Positions 34,653-45,870 of a stretch of 64,000 nt of DNA are shown here, piece by piece. Positions within the stretch are counted from its first letter, which is position 1, and every line of letters begins with the position of its first letter. The DNA is taken from the NCBI RefSeq assembly GCF_032062135.1, contig NC_092858.1, positions 165,434,094-165,498,093 of the forward strand, read 5' to 3'. Origin of the DNA: Pyxicephalus adspersus (Eukaryota; Chordata; Amphibia; Anura; Pyxicephalidae). The position numbers and the translations under genes were made by a program. The notes beneath the pieces are model-generated. The model searched no databases. It was given only the letters and a program-made list of their open reading frames with translations, and was not told the origin of the DNA.

Positions 34653-35884
34653 CAGTTAGGTCCATAAATATTTGGATAGAGACAACTTTTTTTCTAATTT
34701 TGGTTCTGTACATTACCACAATTAATTTTAAATGAAACAAATCAGATGCAATTGAACTGCAGACTTTCAGCTTTAATTCAGTTGGTTAAACAAAAAGATT
34801 GCATAAAAATGTGAGGAACTAAAGCCTCCTGGGTTGCTTTAGCTGTATGTTTTGGGTCATTGTCCATCTGTATTATGAAATGCCTCCCAATCAATGTGAC
34901 TGCATTTAGCTGGATTTGAGCAGACAGTATGTCTCTGAACACCTCAGAATTCATTCAGCTGCTTCTGTCCTGTGTCACATCATGGATAAACACTAGTGTC
35001 CCAATGCCATGGCAGCCATGCACGCCCAGGCCATCACACTGCCTCCGCCATGTTTTACAGATGATGTGCTATGCTTTGGATCATGAGCTCTTCCACGCCT
35101 TCTCCATACTTTTTTCTTGCCATCATTCTGGTAAAGGTTGATCTTGGTTTTATCTGTCCAAAGAATGTTTTTCCAGAACTGTGCTGGCTTTTTTAGATGT
35201 TTTTAAACAAAGTCCAATCTAGCCTTTCTATTCTTGAGGCTCATGAGTGGCTTGTACCTTGCAGTGCACCCTCTGTATTTCATGCAGTCTTCTCTTTATG
35301 GTAGACTTGGATATCGATACGCCTACTTCCTGGAGAGTGTTGTTCACTTGGTTGGGTGTTGTGAAGGGATTTCTCTTTACCATGGAAATGATTCTGCCAT
35401 CATCCACCACTGTTGTCTTCCGTGGACTTTTTTTTATTGCTGAGTTCACCAGTGCTTTGTTTCTTTCTCATAATGTACCAAAAGATTTTGTCACTCCTAA
35501 TTTTGTAGCAATTTCTCGGGTGAGTTTTTTCTGTTTTTGCGGCTTAAGGAAGGCTTCCACATATAAGCACCCCCCCCAATCAACTCCAGGCCTTTTATCT
35601 GCTTAATTGATAATGACATAACGAAGGAATTGCCCACACCAGCCCATGAAATAGCCTTTGAGCCAATTGTACAATTACATTTTGAGCCCCTGAAATGATG
35701 TGATTGTTTAAAAAAAAGTCTTTAGTTCTTCACATTTTATGCAATCTTTTTGTTCAACCCACTGAAATAAAGCTGAAAGTCTGCAGTTCAACTGCATCTG
35801 AGTTATTTAAAATGAATTGTGGTAATGTACAGAACCAAAATTAGAAAAAAGTTGTCTCTGTCCAAATATTTATGGACCTAACTG
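34653..35884 (-). mobile_element. Tc1-like transposon, internally deleted
   Basis: Long terminal inverted repeats: the left end CAGTTAGGTCCATAAATATT, TTGGATAGAGACAACTTTTT is mirrored by the right end CTCTGTCCAAATATTTATGG, ACCTAACTG, both flanked by TA. The arms are about 180 bp and also share CAGATGCAATTGAACTGCAG. At 1232 bp it is shorter than the usual 1.5-1.6 kb. The transposase remnant is on the minus strand. Confidence 0.93.
34835..35570 (-). pseudogene. Tc1 transposase pseudogene
   Basis: Minus-strand coding remnant. The N-terminal DNA-binding part is readable: TREIATKLGVTK, then SPRKTTVVDDGRIISMVKR, NPFTTPNQVNNTL, GVSISKSTIKRRL (helix-turn-helix). The catalytic part has WTDKTKIN with the first Asp, then VWRRRGRAHDPKH, and MDNDPKHTAKAT with the second Asp. 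It then runs directly into the terminal repeat, so the third catalytic residue (Glu of the DD34E triad, in the usual SPDLNPIE region) is deleted. In-frame stops (TGA in GTL*EK, TAG after THEPQE) and frame changes confirm it is dead. Confidence 0.85.
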
Positions 35885-35886
35885 TA

Positions 35887-36301
35887 TTTGAAATTTGGAC
35901 TCAACAGTGCAGAGCACGTGTTGCCAGTTATGTGCACACTGGTTCTTGTGTTTTCATGTATAGATAAGTTACTATGACTTGTTTCCATGTTTTAGGTTTG
36001 GTTTTCAGGCCACAAGTCTTCAATGAGGACCTCTTCTCACTGGATATCTTTTGCCTGTCCATGAGTGTGCCAAAGTCCCACTGGTTTCCCCAAAACTGAA
36101 CTAATGGTGCCATTATTTTATGTTCTTGGTATGCCTGATCACAGTTTTAGTTTAATTGTGTTTTAAGGAATACAATGTGCTCTTTTACAAAAATTTCTAC
36201 CTGTAGGTGACCTTGTTGATGTAAAAAGACCACCCTGTGCCTTGTGATAGACTTTGGTACAAAGACTTAGTGCAAAGTCTTCAGCGATCACAATTTCTTA
36301 T
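35887..36301. other. Intergenic, no gene recognised
   Basis: No repeat family or exon recognised. Confidence 0.4.
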
Positions 36302-36586
36302 TAGAGCAGCATTTTTCGACTATTTTAGCATGGGGGAGTCCCATGAAACAACTTTCAAGTCTTGGGGATCCCCTTCTATAATTACTGTATCACAGCTCAG
36401 AGTACATTAGTTGGGTGGTCAGTGAGAAGAATGCCTCCTATATTGCTGGCCAGTGGGAAGAATGTCTGCCTTAGAGATATTCAAAATGATCATTGGTGTC
36501 AGTTAAACTGACCTGAAAGGTCTAAACTGCTTCTTTCTCAAGGAACCCCTAGCAACCTCTGGAAAAACCCTGGTTGAAAAACGATG
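36302..36586 (-). mobile_element. hAT-like non-autonomous element, family X, inverted
   Basis: Left TTTTTCGACTATTTTAGCAT and right GGAAAAACCCTGGTTGAAAA are the family X ends in reverse. TTGCTGGCCAGTGGGAAGAA and AAACTGACCTGAAAGG are conserved. Confidence 0.75.
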
Positions 36587-37147
36587 ACGCATGTTTTTTT
36601 CTCATACCATTTTATTCCTGTTGAACAGATGATTTCTGTTTTGTTTAATGACTGTATTTTAACCTACATTTACCTATTAGCTTATTAATCATTAGCTCCT
36701 GTTTGGTAAAATTGTCTAATTATGCACATCACCATAAGCCTGTTATACAGAGTACCCGTGGGAGTTAATGCTTGTTAAATTAAAAAAATAACAAACCTAC
36801 TTAATAAAAGAAAAAAAAAAAACTAAAACACATAACTGTTTCAAAATACTTAGAATATAAAATGAAGCAAATATATGTGAAGCAACACTGCCCTCTACAG
36901 TTGCTTTTGTAAAGTGTATTTTTTTACATACTGTTGTAGCAATAAATGAAAACCAGGCTTACCTGGAGGCAGTCAGCTATTCCTTAACCATTTGACTAAA
37001 GAGGGTAATAAGTAAGAATAAAGGTGCTCACACATAACAAAAATAAAACCAAAAATCCCACAGTGCATGCTCATAGGCATGCATACATGCACCTAGAATC
37101 TATGCTTGCCTATGAGTATCCCCCTTCCTAGTGTGCGCTACTTCCCC
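36587..37147. other. Intergenic, no gene recognised
   Basis: AT-rich, no repeat family recognised. Confidence 0.4.
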
Positions 37148-37292
37148 CACTTCTTAGATTGTAAGCCCTTCTGGGCAAGGTCCTCGCCTCCCCCTTTGTC
37201 ACTGTATCTGACTGTCATTTGCAACCCCTATTTAATGCACAGCACTGGGTAATATGATGGCGCTATATAAATACTGTTTATTATTAATAATA
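37148..37292 (+). mobile_element. LINE 3' tail fragment
   Basis: TTAGATTGTAAGCCCTTCTG, GGCAAGGTCC, TTTGCAACCCCTATTTAATG, then TGGCGCTATATAAATACTG and TTATTAATAATAA. 5'-truncated. Confidence 0.8.
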
Positions 37293-38629
37293 ACAAATAT
37301 TGATTGAAGATGCTTGTATGCAAAATACAATGCCCCAATATACTTTAAGGATCACAGTGAATGCTAGTTTAATAAGTATGGGGGCAACATTTACTGTTAA
37401 CTAATACTAATTATTTAATGAGTTAGGGTTTCTTTATCGTTGCCTATTAATAATTTAGGGTGCATAGTAGTTTCCAGGGCACTTTATTTTAAGACATCAC
37501 ATATTGCTATTTTTTTACTAAACATTTGTATCACACACACACCAAAAATTGGGCGTGCATTTTTTTCTGACGCAGCTCACCACAAAGCACTGTAGAGCAT
37601 TCCCATGTAATGTGAGACATTGGGTGCCATTGAACATTAGGTCCCTAGAAATTTTCTTTAAGGGTAAGTTGTGTGAATAGTAAAGACAAGTAAAACAAAT
37701 GGCATCTTTTCCTTAAAGTCACCATTGACAAATGTTAAAAGAAACTATAAATCTACCCGTTACTTTTATAGAAGGCTTACCTGGACACTGTGCTGTTGGT
37801 AGGTTTTGGATAAAAAAACAATGGTGAAAGTGGGTAATCAGAAATGGTGACCATGGAAGCTGGTTGTATATTCAAAGATTTTTATTTTATTTTTAGGAAC
37901 TTCTAAGGGGCCCTCTATAGAAAATCAGGTTAGACTGAGCTTGTAAGCTGTTGTCTTTACCCTTTTACTTCCACCTTTGAAACACCTCATTGGGCCAGAT
38001 GGAACTTAACAACAACACCTGAAAATTTTAAACAATTTTATAGTCCTATTAACATATAAATGAAGACTGGTGCGCCATAGAATCTGCTATCTCTTTGATG
38101 CTAAAGTGTAAAAGTCAACTTTCTGAATTTTGAAGATGTAATTTAAATAGTGTAAATCCACAGGCTTTTTAGGAAGTTCCCACAGGGATGAATTGTCTTC
38201 TTTTTGCAGCTGGTTGTGGGTCGCCATTTGTATTATCAAGGTTCAGGTCCTTGCGTTGACTGTCCCCCAATGTCCTCTATCTAACTCTTATTCAGATCCA
38301 TGATGCTTCCTCTTTCAATTCCTTTCTGTCCTCTTGGCATGAACCTGGTACTTTCAAAAGCCTCCTTTTTGTCTTGGCCCACAAAATGACTTTTCTTGAC
38401 CATCAGGTAACTGAACTGGATGCCTTGACGTTTTACAGTAATTGTCTTGTTTTATAGGAATTTATAGGACTTCTTCTTTCTGGAGTTACTATTGGCTTCT
38501 TCACCTCATCATGTATCCTATTTTTGCTGTCCTAATGCTAGTTTACCAGAACATTTCCTTTTATTGCCTAGATATAGTCCAAACTACCCATGTCTATCTT
38601 GCAGTGACTGCTTGTCCTAGATTCCTGGC
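37293..38629. other. Intergenic, no gene recognised
   Basis: 37480-37640 has phrases (ACAAAGCACTGTAGAGCATT) like the 'caatgcactacaaagc' repeat pieces near 45960. No coding signal; no KCNE1 or RCAN1 exon found. Confidence 0.45.
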
Positions 38630-38967
38630 TAGGGATGAGTGAAAATGCCTCTGGCATTCTCGCGAAAGTTTTCTTGAACTTCCAATGGTTCCGCGAAATT
38701 TTGGCGAACCGATGTTGTGAAACCATCGGAGTAGGAAATATAATTACCGTAGCACTGGGAATCCTCTTGTTTGTGATCCCCGGGGCACTAAAGGTTAATT
38801 AATCTGTAATTTGTTACACATACAAATGTATCATTTGTAAGAGATACTTATATTACAATGTCAGGAGGTTCTCCTGTGCTGGGCATCTTCTCAATGATTG
38901 CAGCTGTGGCTGCATTCATTGAGAAGACTGTGCGATCCCCGGGGCACTAGAGGTTAATTACTACTAC
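38630..38967. mobile_element. Truncated hAT element, relative of 9535-10315
   Basis: TAGGGATGAGTGAAAATGCC start, TTGAACTTCCAATGGTTCCG, GGCGAACCGATG, then GTGATCCCCGGGGCACTAAA and ACAAATGTATCATTTGTAAG blocks as in the complete copy. The right end is replaced by a LINE tail. Confidence 0.8.
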
Positions 38968-39115
38968 TAGATTGTAAGCTCTTCGGGGCAGGGTCCTCTC
39001 CTCCTGTATCACTGTCTGTATTAGTCTGTCATTTGCAATCCCTATTTAATGTACAGCGCTGCGTAATATGTTGGCGCTATATAAATCCTGTTTAATAATA
39101 ATAATAATAATAATT
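38968..39115 (+). mobile_element. LINE 3' tail inserted in a hAT element
   Basis: GATTGTAAGCTCTTCGGGGC to GGCGCTATATAAATCCTG(TTTAATAATAATAA). AATTAACCA-type hAT sequence appears to resume after it, so the insertion is nested. Confidence 0.8.
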
Positions 39116-40244
39116 AACCATTGATGAGATTGTGGAATAAGGTAAGTATTACTCACTATTATTTCTGGAAAAAATAAGTATTATATCCTGCATGTGATAG
39201 AGGAGGGAGAACAAACAAATTTGTTTTTTGGAGTTCAGTTTTAAAGTTCAACTTTATGTAACTCTACAAGTCTGCATGATTAGATTCCTAGCATATCACA
39301 ATATTTTTAATGCACCTTTTATATCTAGAGAGCTGTCCTTGAGCTCCAGTTAGTGACTTTGATGAGATGATACTATCAGTATTCTGCAGGCAGGAGGAAG
39401 CATTTCCTCCAACTCCTCTCCCTTAGAGGAACAAACAAGGTTAAAAGCTTCAGGAGCGATGTATGTCCGAAACAACCAGTACCTAAGTAACTAACCAGGA
39501 TTTACATGAACGTGGTATTTCTGAGCTGAAATCCCATTCCAGAAAATGCTGACCATAGGGGATGCCTTAACTAAAGAAGATGAAGATGACATCAGGCAAG
39601 AACTGTGATCACTATATGTGTTATATTTGCATGTGAGCATGTGTGCACCCAAATTAAATTATACTAAACTCATTTCAATGGTTTTCTTATTCCCATTTTA
39701 TCCGTAATACACAATAAAATCCTATACTGGGGCAATCTTTGCAAAGAATGAACAGTAGTGTGATGGGGCTGGGAAAAGGCACACAAAATTCAGTATATAT
39801 GTTAGCACAATGTCTATTGTATATATATTCAGGTGTCCCTAAAGCCAAGATTTTTTTTTGGATACAAAGAATGGTTAGAATCTCTCTGAGTTGATTGTTC
39901 TCTCATTGTCTGCCTTGGAGACAACACAGCTTGGCATCAAAATGATATTACCATCCAGTTTCCGCAAGAACCACGCCAGTTAAAAGTGGCAAAAACAAAA
40001 CCTTTTTATATGTAACAGTGACTAATAGTGCGATGACAAATTTAGTGTGTTTGTATTTGGTTTGGGCATGGATAGGACGAAGTTGGCCATCAACAGCTTG
40101 AAACGCTGCAGGATGACAGCATTACCCATGCTCCCATAGATCTCCAATGTGAATCCTTTAGTTGTCTCTCGGTCACCATGCTTCACCCCCTTTTGTGGAT
40201 TGCAGTATGCTGCAGTGGAATTGCATGCCCACTTATATAACATT
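39116..40244. other. Intergenic, no gene recognised
   Basis: 39430-39475 holds CTTCAGGAGCGATGTATG, weakly like the fold-back motif. Nothing coding seen. Confidence 0.4.
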
Positions 40245-40620
40245 GTATTAAAGCAGAATTAAAGATCTGCAAGAAAATTGTGATCAGAAAGGTTAATTAT
40301 TGCAGAAAGAACAGGCAATGTAATAAATCATACTTAATTACCTAATTGCTGTCTTTAATAAGTAAAAAATGCTGAGCTGTGCATCCAGGCAGCCTGCTGG
40401 GTGTCCTAGCATCCCCTAGAACTGCCAGAACTTAATGAACTCCCATGCGCATGGGCAGAAGTTACACCATCCAGGCCCAGCCAATGAAGGTGGCTGAAGA
40501 TTGGAACTAGGAAGAGGAGAAGAAAAAAATGGCGGTGCCCGTAATGAAACCGGCACAGGTGAATGTATTTAAATATTTGCAAAAAAGCAGGTAAGGGTAT
40601 TTATTTGTAGTATAAGGATG
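40245..40620. repeat. 'AGCAGAATTAAAG' dispersed repeat
   Basis: AAAGCAGAATTAAAGATCTG, TATTGCAGAAAGAACAGGCA and AATGAACTCCCATGCGCATG match the family at 18975, 24745 and 63500. Confidence 0.6.
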
Positions 40621-40699
40621 TGTTCCACCTAGAAGGATGACCCAAGAGGAAAAACAGAGAAATCGGGCTTTTACCTAGTTCCCCAGCCTGAAGTTTAAA

Positions 40700-41890
40700 T
40701 GGCAAATGTGAAAGAAGGAGAAAGAAAGCCAGGCTTTTGAAGGGCAGGATTATTTAAAAAAAAACTAAATTTTATTATTTTAAAACATATTGAACACTTA
40801 ACAAAGTCTTCTAGGTTAACCCTAGGCTAACATGGGCACACTGGTCTAATAATCATGGAGTAGTGATATTGTATTACATCAGGTAATGTTTTCAGTAATA
40901 AATACGTTTCCCACCCAACGCGTTTCGCCCCGCAGGGCTTCCTCAGGGGTTTTGGGAGACTTGGTGATGTTGCTGAGATTTTTTAACACAACATCAACAT
41001 CTGATGTAAGAATATTACTTAGAGGTACCCTGATTATAAAAGCAGTATCAATTTGGACATATTGTGGCTGGCACGTAGGTTATTGGTAGAGCAGAGATTC
41101 CTTCAATACAAATGAGTGGTAGTAGTTAGTCTGATCTGGTGATAATGGCATCAATCCATACAATATGGATGTTCTAGTTGGGGGCCAAGGTTTTAGTTCT
41201 TGGTGATTGATGTTGGAGCAACCAGAGATTTGTTGCTCAATAAGAACAATTGTCGTGTTGCTTGATATTAGGTGCAGGTTTGCTGATCTTTGAAAGGTAC
41301 AAGGTATTTATGAGCAGCACGGTGGCTCATGGGATAGCACTCTGGCCATTGCAGCACTAGGTCACAGGTTTGATTCCCAGCCAGGACATTATCTGCATGG
41401 AGTTTGCAGGTTCTCCCCGTGTCTGCATGGGTTTCCTCCCAAAAACATGCAGTGAGGCTAATTGGCTTCCCACTAAAAAAAATTGGACCTTAGACTACAA
41501 TAATGACATATGACTATAGTAGGGACATTAGATTATGAGCTCCTTTGAGGGACAGTTAGTGACATGACTATGGACTTTGTACAGCGCTGCGTAATAGGAT
41601 GGTGCTATATAAATACTGTATAATAAAATATACACGTAATGGTGTATTGTTGTGGTATAGTGGTGATCTACAGGCAGCCATCCAATAGGAGGTGGAACGC
41701 ATTTATTACTGAAAACATTACCTGATGTAATACAATATCACTACCCCATGAATATTAGACCAGTGTACCCATGTTAGCTTAGGGTTAACCTAGGAGACCT
41801 TTGTAAGGTGTTCAGTATGTTTTAAAATATTACAATTTCATTTTTTTAAATAAAGCCTGGCTTTCTTTCTCCTTCTTTCACATTTGCTAT
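40700..41890. mobile_element. 1.2-kb fold-back element with nested SINE
   Basis: Arms of about 200 bp: GCAAATGTGAAAGAAGGAGA, AAGAAAGCCAGGC, TTGAACACTTAACAAAG, ATTACATCAGGTAATGTTTT (40700-40905) are mirrored by AAAACATTACCTGATGTAAT, CCTTTGTAAGGTGTTCA, GCCTGGCTTTCTTTCTCCTT (41710-41890). Next to the left arm is the motif AACGCGTTTCGCCCC, then GGGCTTCCTCAGGGG (40917-40948). A tRNA-SINE sits inside at 41313. Confidence 0.8.
41313..41628 (+). mobile_element. tRNA-derived SINE nested in fold-back element
   Basis: GAGCAGCACGGTGGCTCATG (A-box region), GGTTTGATTCCCAGCC (B box), TGCATGGAGTTTGCAGGTTC, and tail TACAGCGCTGCGTAATAGG, GGTGCTATATAAATACTG. Confidence 0.85.
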
Positions 41891-41914
41891 TTATTTGTAG
41901 AAGAGACATCACCT

Positions 41915-41985
41915 GTTCCTTCTGCAATAAAATACCTGCCTGATCGCAATTTTTAAGTATAGAGGTTTAGTTCTGCATTTAAAAT
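41915..41985 (-). repeat. Fragment of 'AGCAGAACTAAA' repeat
   Basis: TTCTGCAATAAAATACCTGC, CTGATCGCAATTTTTAAG and GGTTTAGTTCTGC are the inverted end of the family at 50852-51245. Confidence 0.5.
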
Positions 41986-43021
41986 AAATGGCATCTTAAC
42001 CCACTGCAATAAAGTGGGAATTTTACCAGGTGTTGCAATAAAGCACAATCTGAACGGGGTCCCTATAATTGTATAAGGAACAAGTATAAAAATTTGCACC
42101 TAAATAACCTCGCTCTTCCTTTCTAAGCTCCATAGCTCCATATTAGTGACATAGAAAGATTTAAAGCCAGACAATAAGCATTTTTAGGAGAGATTGGCAT
42201 AAGCAGCCTTGATTTTTCTTAGAATAGAATAGAACATTCTGCGGAATCCCCCCTAAGCAGCTAGTTTTTTGTACATATCAGAAGTTTGGAAATGGTCTTT
42301 CCCTTTTAAAGCAACATTTTGCCCTCCCAGCAATCAGGACTGGATGTTTGGTAACTTTTAAAATAAATACAGATAACTCCGACCTTGAGATTTCTTTCAT
42401 TCAACACTTGCGGCTCACCTCAAGAGAATTGCAAACCACTTCAAAACTTTACAGAGGAGCAAAGTGCTGAGCCCGGATTAAAAACACATGGATTAAACAC
42501 TGTTCTCTTTACACTTATTTCTTACATGTACAATTAAATACAAAGGAAATCTCTGATTATGGGTTCCCGCTGAAATCCCTTTCTTCTCATGTGAAGGCCT
42601 CAACACCCAATTCACTTTTTAATTTAGTCTTTTTTTGTTTTTTTTATGTAGTTGAAATGTTTTCCCACTAGTAAGCGTTGTGGGGAATGGGCATGTATAC
42701 TAATGGGAGTATGACAGCTTTATTATTAAAGTCTAACTCCGAACTTGCTGGGTTTGAATGCAAGAAAGGCAAAGTGCTGACCTCATCAGTGTGCCGATGT
42801 TCCTTCACTGCCCAATCAGCAGGCGGTGGTTGGACCATTACCAAGCTGCTTATAATATATATTTTTGTAATATGTGTTTATTCCGCTATTTTTTACCCTT
42901 TCAATCCACCTGTTAATGTAAAAAATGCACCTAATTTTCTGTTATAACATTTAGCATTTTTGTGGACTAAGTGGTGTTGACTACTCAACCACTCACTCCA
43001 TTCTTCTCAAAATACTGAAAG
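41986..43021. other. Intergenic, no gene recognised
   Basis: An 89-codon frame at 42678-42947 has no domain resemblance and a repeat-like end. Nothing supported. Confidence 0.4.
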
Positions 43022-43236
43022 AAGGAACAAGTGCTGTACACACAGTGCCATTCTGTTCTATGGAGAAGGGAATGAGTGAGCAGCACCCTGCTGTGCTCTC
43101 CTCCTTTCACTTCTATTGTCATTCAGTGTCTGTCAGGACGGATCCACGAATGACATCGGGTGACCTCTGTACACATTTCGTACGAGATGGGCTCTAACAT
43201 TTGCATTAGATGAGAATCATCCAACGTGTATACATA
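43022..43236. mobile_element. MITE ('GTACACAC' family)
   Basis: GTGCTGTACACACAGTGCCA, GAATGAGTGAGCAGCACCCT and CGTGTATACATAGG ends. Closely like 61950-62240. Confidence 0.6.
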
Positions 43237-43697
43237 GGGTGTCAAACTCTGGCCCTCAAGGTCCTTTTTTTTTGGCCACCCAAAGAATTTCGAAAATAAA
43301 CTACATCTGGCCCACCCGCCTCACGTCATCATTTTCAATACATGCAATACATTATTTCTGTACACCCACCATGTGACACAAAGCCTAGACAATGATCACA
43401 TGGTGCCTGCCTACCAGGGGCATTGTGTTTGTTTCAATCCATTAGAGATTGCATATTGTAATATTTAGTGTCAGACAAACTTGTGATGTGAGTGGATGAA
43501 CAACACACAGCATGCATAGATAGATAGAAATTAGTCTTTTCAACCCTAAAGTATGTGTAGAGGGGTTTGTTTTTGTTAGTTATGGATGAAGTAGTAAACT
43601 TTCTCAATTTTTTCAATAAATTTCAAGTTTGGCCCCCAACTTGGTCTAAGTTTTCAATTTCGACCCTCTGTGTATTTGGCTTTGACACCCTTGACCT
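43237..43697. mobile_element. hAT-like element ('GGGTGTCAAACTC' termini)
   Basis: Left GGGTGTCAAACTCTGGCCCT and right TTTGGCTTTGACACCCTTGA are inverted termini of the common vertebrate hAT type. The interior repeats ..TTTGGCC.. blocks and has no transposase. Confidence 0.65.
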
Positions 43698-43985
43698 AAG
43701 GCCTCTTTCACACCTGCAGAAAATTGCAGCGTTTTACTGTATACTCAAACACTCTCCATTCAACTGTATGCAAGTATTTAGAAACTATTTTGTGCAAGCG
43801 TTTGCATGTGGTAATGTTTGTGTTGCGCTGGTTTCCAGTAAGATACCCGCATTCAACATGGAGCTTTCCTCTGCCCATGAGTGGCCAGCTATTTCCATTG
43901 ACTTAAATGGGGATGTGTTCCAACTGGGGTCATCTGCATTAGCAGTCAATGGGAATAAAAGCAAACATTAGTGGTCATTGTAAAA
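43698..43985. mobile_element. MITE ('GGGCCCTTTCACACC' family), copy 1
   Basis: Starts AAGGCCTCTTTCACACCTGC and ends near AAAAAGGGCCCCCTT. It accounts for the antisense-free 134-codon frame here. A second copy is at 44690-44897. Confidence 0.5.
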
Positions 43986-44689
43986 AGGGCCCCCTTGCTT
44001 TAGATGTTAGTGGAAAACCACTTACATTGCTGCCAGTAAAAGAGTGGCTTTCTTACATTGGTGGATAATAGGGGAAAGGCTTCAATAGCCAAAACCAGAT
44101 AGCATGCAGACCCCCTTTATTGCCTACACCCAGGGTAGACATTTCCCACCGTTCAATGCTCCACCATACATAAGATTAAAGCCAATAGGTTTATGTTTAG
44201 GTACAACCAGAGACATACATTGGATCAATAATACAATGTTATGTAAATGTGCATCAGTATCTTTTGTCTTGTACATACATTGGGTAGATTTATTGGTATG
44301 AAGTGCTTAAGTTATAGAATGTCTGGTATGTAACCAGTTCTCGTTCTCCTAATAAACTGCATTGTATAAGAATAGCTTCTCTGTAGTTTTTAATATAAGT
44401 GTGATAATTCCATTGGTCAGGGTCAAGTGATCTTTACATGAATACACTGATAATTTCCCACATTAGAAGAAAATGAATAGCGAGGATGGAAAGTTATCCC
44501 AACAGAGTGCAAAAGTGACAGACAGCAAAAAAGTATAGGAGTACCTGTGCTAATACCGTGTATGCTGTTTTATAGGTTAGAAGAACAATAGACCAAAGCC
44601 TAAATGATATCCAAAGTATTAATAATTCTTGCAGACTGCACTTTGGTATTTGCACATCTTTTATCGTGCAAAATATTTCTAATGTAAAG

Positions 44690-44897
44690 GGAGTGTGTAC
44701 TCCTAGCTGCTTTAAGTATGAACAAAACGCTCCTGTACCTTTTCAGGGCCATTTCAGACCCACATTGAGCTCATGGCTCACCCATGGTCCCATACACCCC
44801 TATTTGAATAAATGGGAGCCGATAGGAACCATAGTGCAGTTTGCCACTCCTGGGTGCCTAAGTGGTTTCACACTGCGGGTGTGAAAGGGCCCTTACT
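44690..44897. mobile_element. MITE ('GGGCCCTTTCACACC' family), copy 2
   Basis: Right end GCGGGTGTGAAAGGGCCCTT is clear. The left end is diverged (TTTTCAGGGCCATTTCAGAC). Confidence 0.5.
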
Positions 44898-45432
44898 AAG
44901 GCTGCATGGTGTCTTATTATATATAATATACATTATAAGGTCCAAAGGGAGGTCCACTTTGATCACTGCCCATCTTTGCTTATTACCTTTGACTTAGAAA
45001 GAAAAATGTCAAAAAAGTATCAAAAGCATGGGGTGTGGTATATAGAGAGCCTAAGTTCTATTTTATTTACAAAGTTTATCATTAGTTCCTAGATTAGTTT
45101 AGAGGGCATTGCTTGCTGATCAGTCCAAATAACATATATTGGGTTGGTGGTACTGAGTGGGTATTTCACAACATTCACACATCAAATAGAGTGGAACTTG
45201 CTGTCAGAGACACAAAGTGGGCTTTATATAACAACCTGCTCCCATTCCCACTTTCAGCACCCACTTTCTTTGTGGCTTTAGGTTGTTACCTGACTACATG
45301 TGAAGAGCCAAAAAGCAGGGTGATGCAGAAAGACATGAAAAGGTTTCTCACAATAAACCAATAAACTTAAGGAACACCTACCTTTTCCCATACCCACCCA
45401 TCCAGGGTCTGTGTTCTGCAAATAAATATGTT
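44898..45432. other. Intergenic, no gene recognised
   Basis: Short frames only; no repeat family recognised. Confidence 0.4.
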
Positions 45433-45464
45433 CATTAATTATTATTATTATTATTATGATTATT

Positions 45465-45503
<39 letters not shown>

Positions 45504-45870
45504 CAGGATTTATATGGCCCCAACATATCACACAGCGCTGTACATTAAATAGGGGTTGCAAATGACAGACAAATACAGTGGCACAGGAGGAGGAGAGGAC
45601 CCTGCCCTGAAGAGCTTACAATCTAAGACATGGGGGAAGTAACACACTATAGGAGGGGAGATAGGGAATGGTGGGAAGTAGTGAGGGTTTAGCAGACAGA
45701 AGAAGACGGGTAGGCAAATTTGAAAAGATGGGTTATGAGAGCTCTTTTAAATAAGGAGAAAGTAGGAGCAAGCCGAATAGGACGAGGAAGACCATTCCAG
45801 AGAGTCAGGGTGGCTCTAGAAAAGTCTAGCAGTTGTGTATGTGAGAAGGTTATGAGTGAGGAAGTCATTA
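45433..45870 (-). mobile_element. LINE 3' end: ORF remnant plus tail
   Basis: On the minus strand the frame at 45700-45870 encodes LLDFSRATLTLWNGLPRPIR and LAPTFSLFKRALITHLFK, the C-terminal end of a non-LTR retrotransposon polyprotein. It is followed downstream by the tail AGATTGTAAGCTCTTCAGGG, CAGGGTCCTCTCC, GTACAGCGCTGTGTGATATG, CCATATAAATCC and a long (ATT)n (45433-45503). This copy links the LINE ORF to the tails found alone elsewhere. Confidence 0.85.

Noticed and set aside
35247..35606. 119-codon plus-strand ORF
   Set aside because: Antisense shadow of the Tc1 transposase remnant.
43567..43971. 134-codon plus-strand ORF
   Set aside because: Lies across the end of one hAT-like element and a MITE; no domain.
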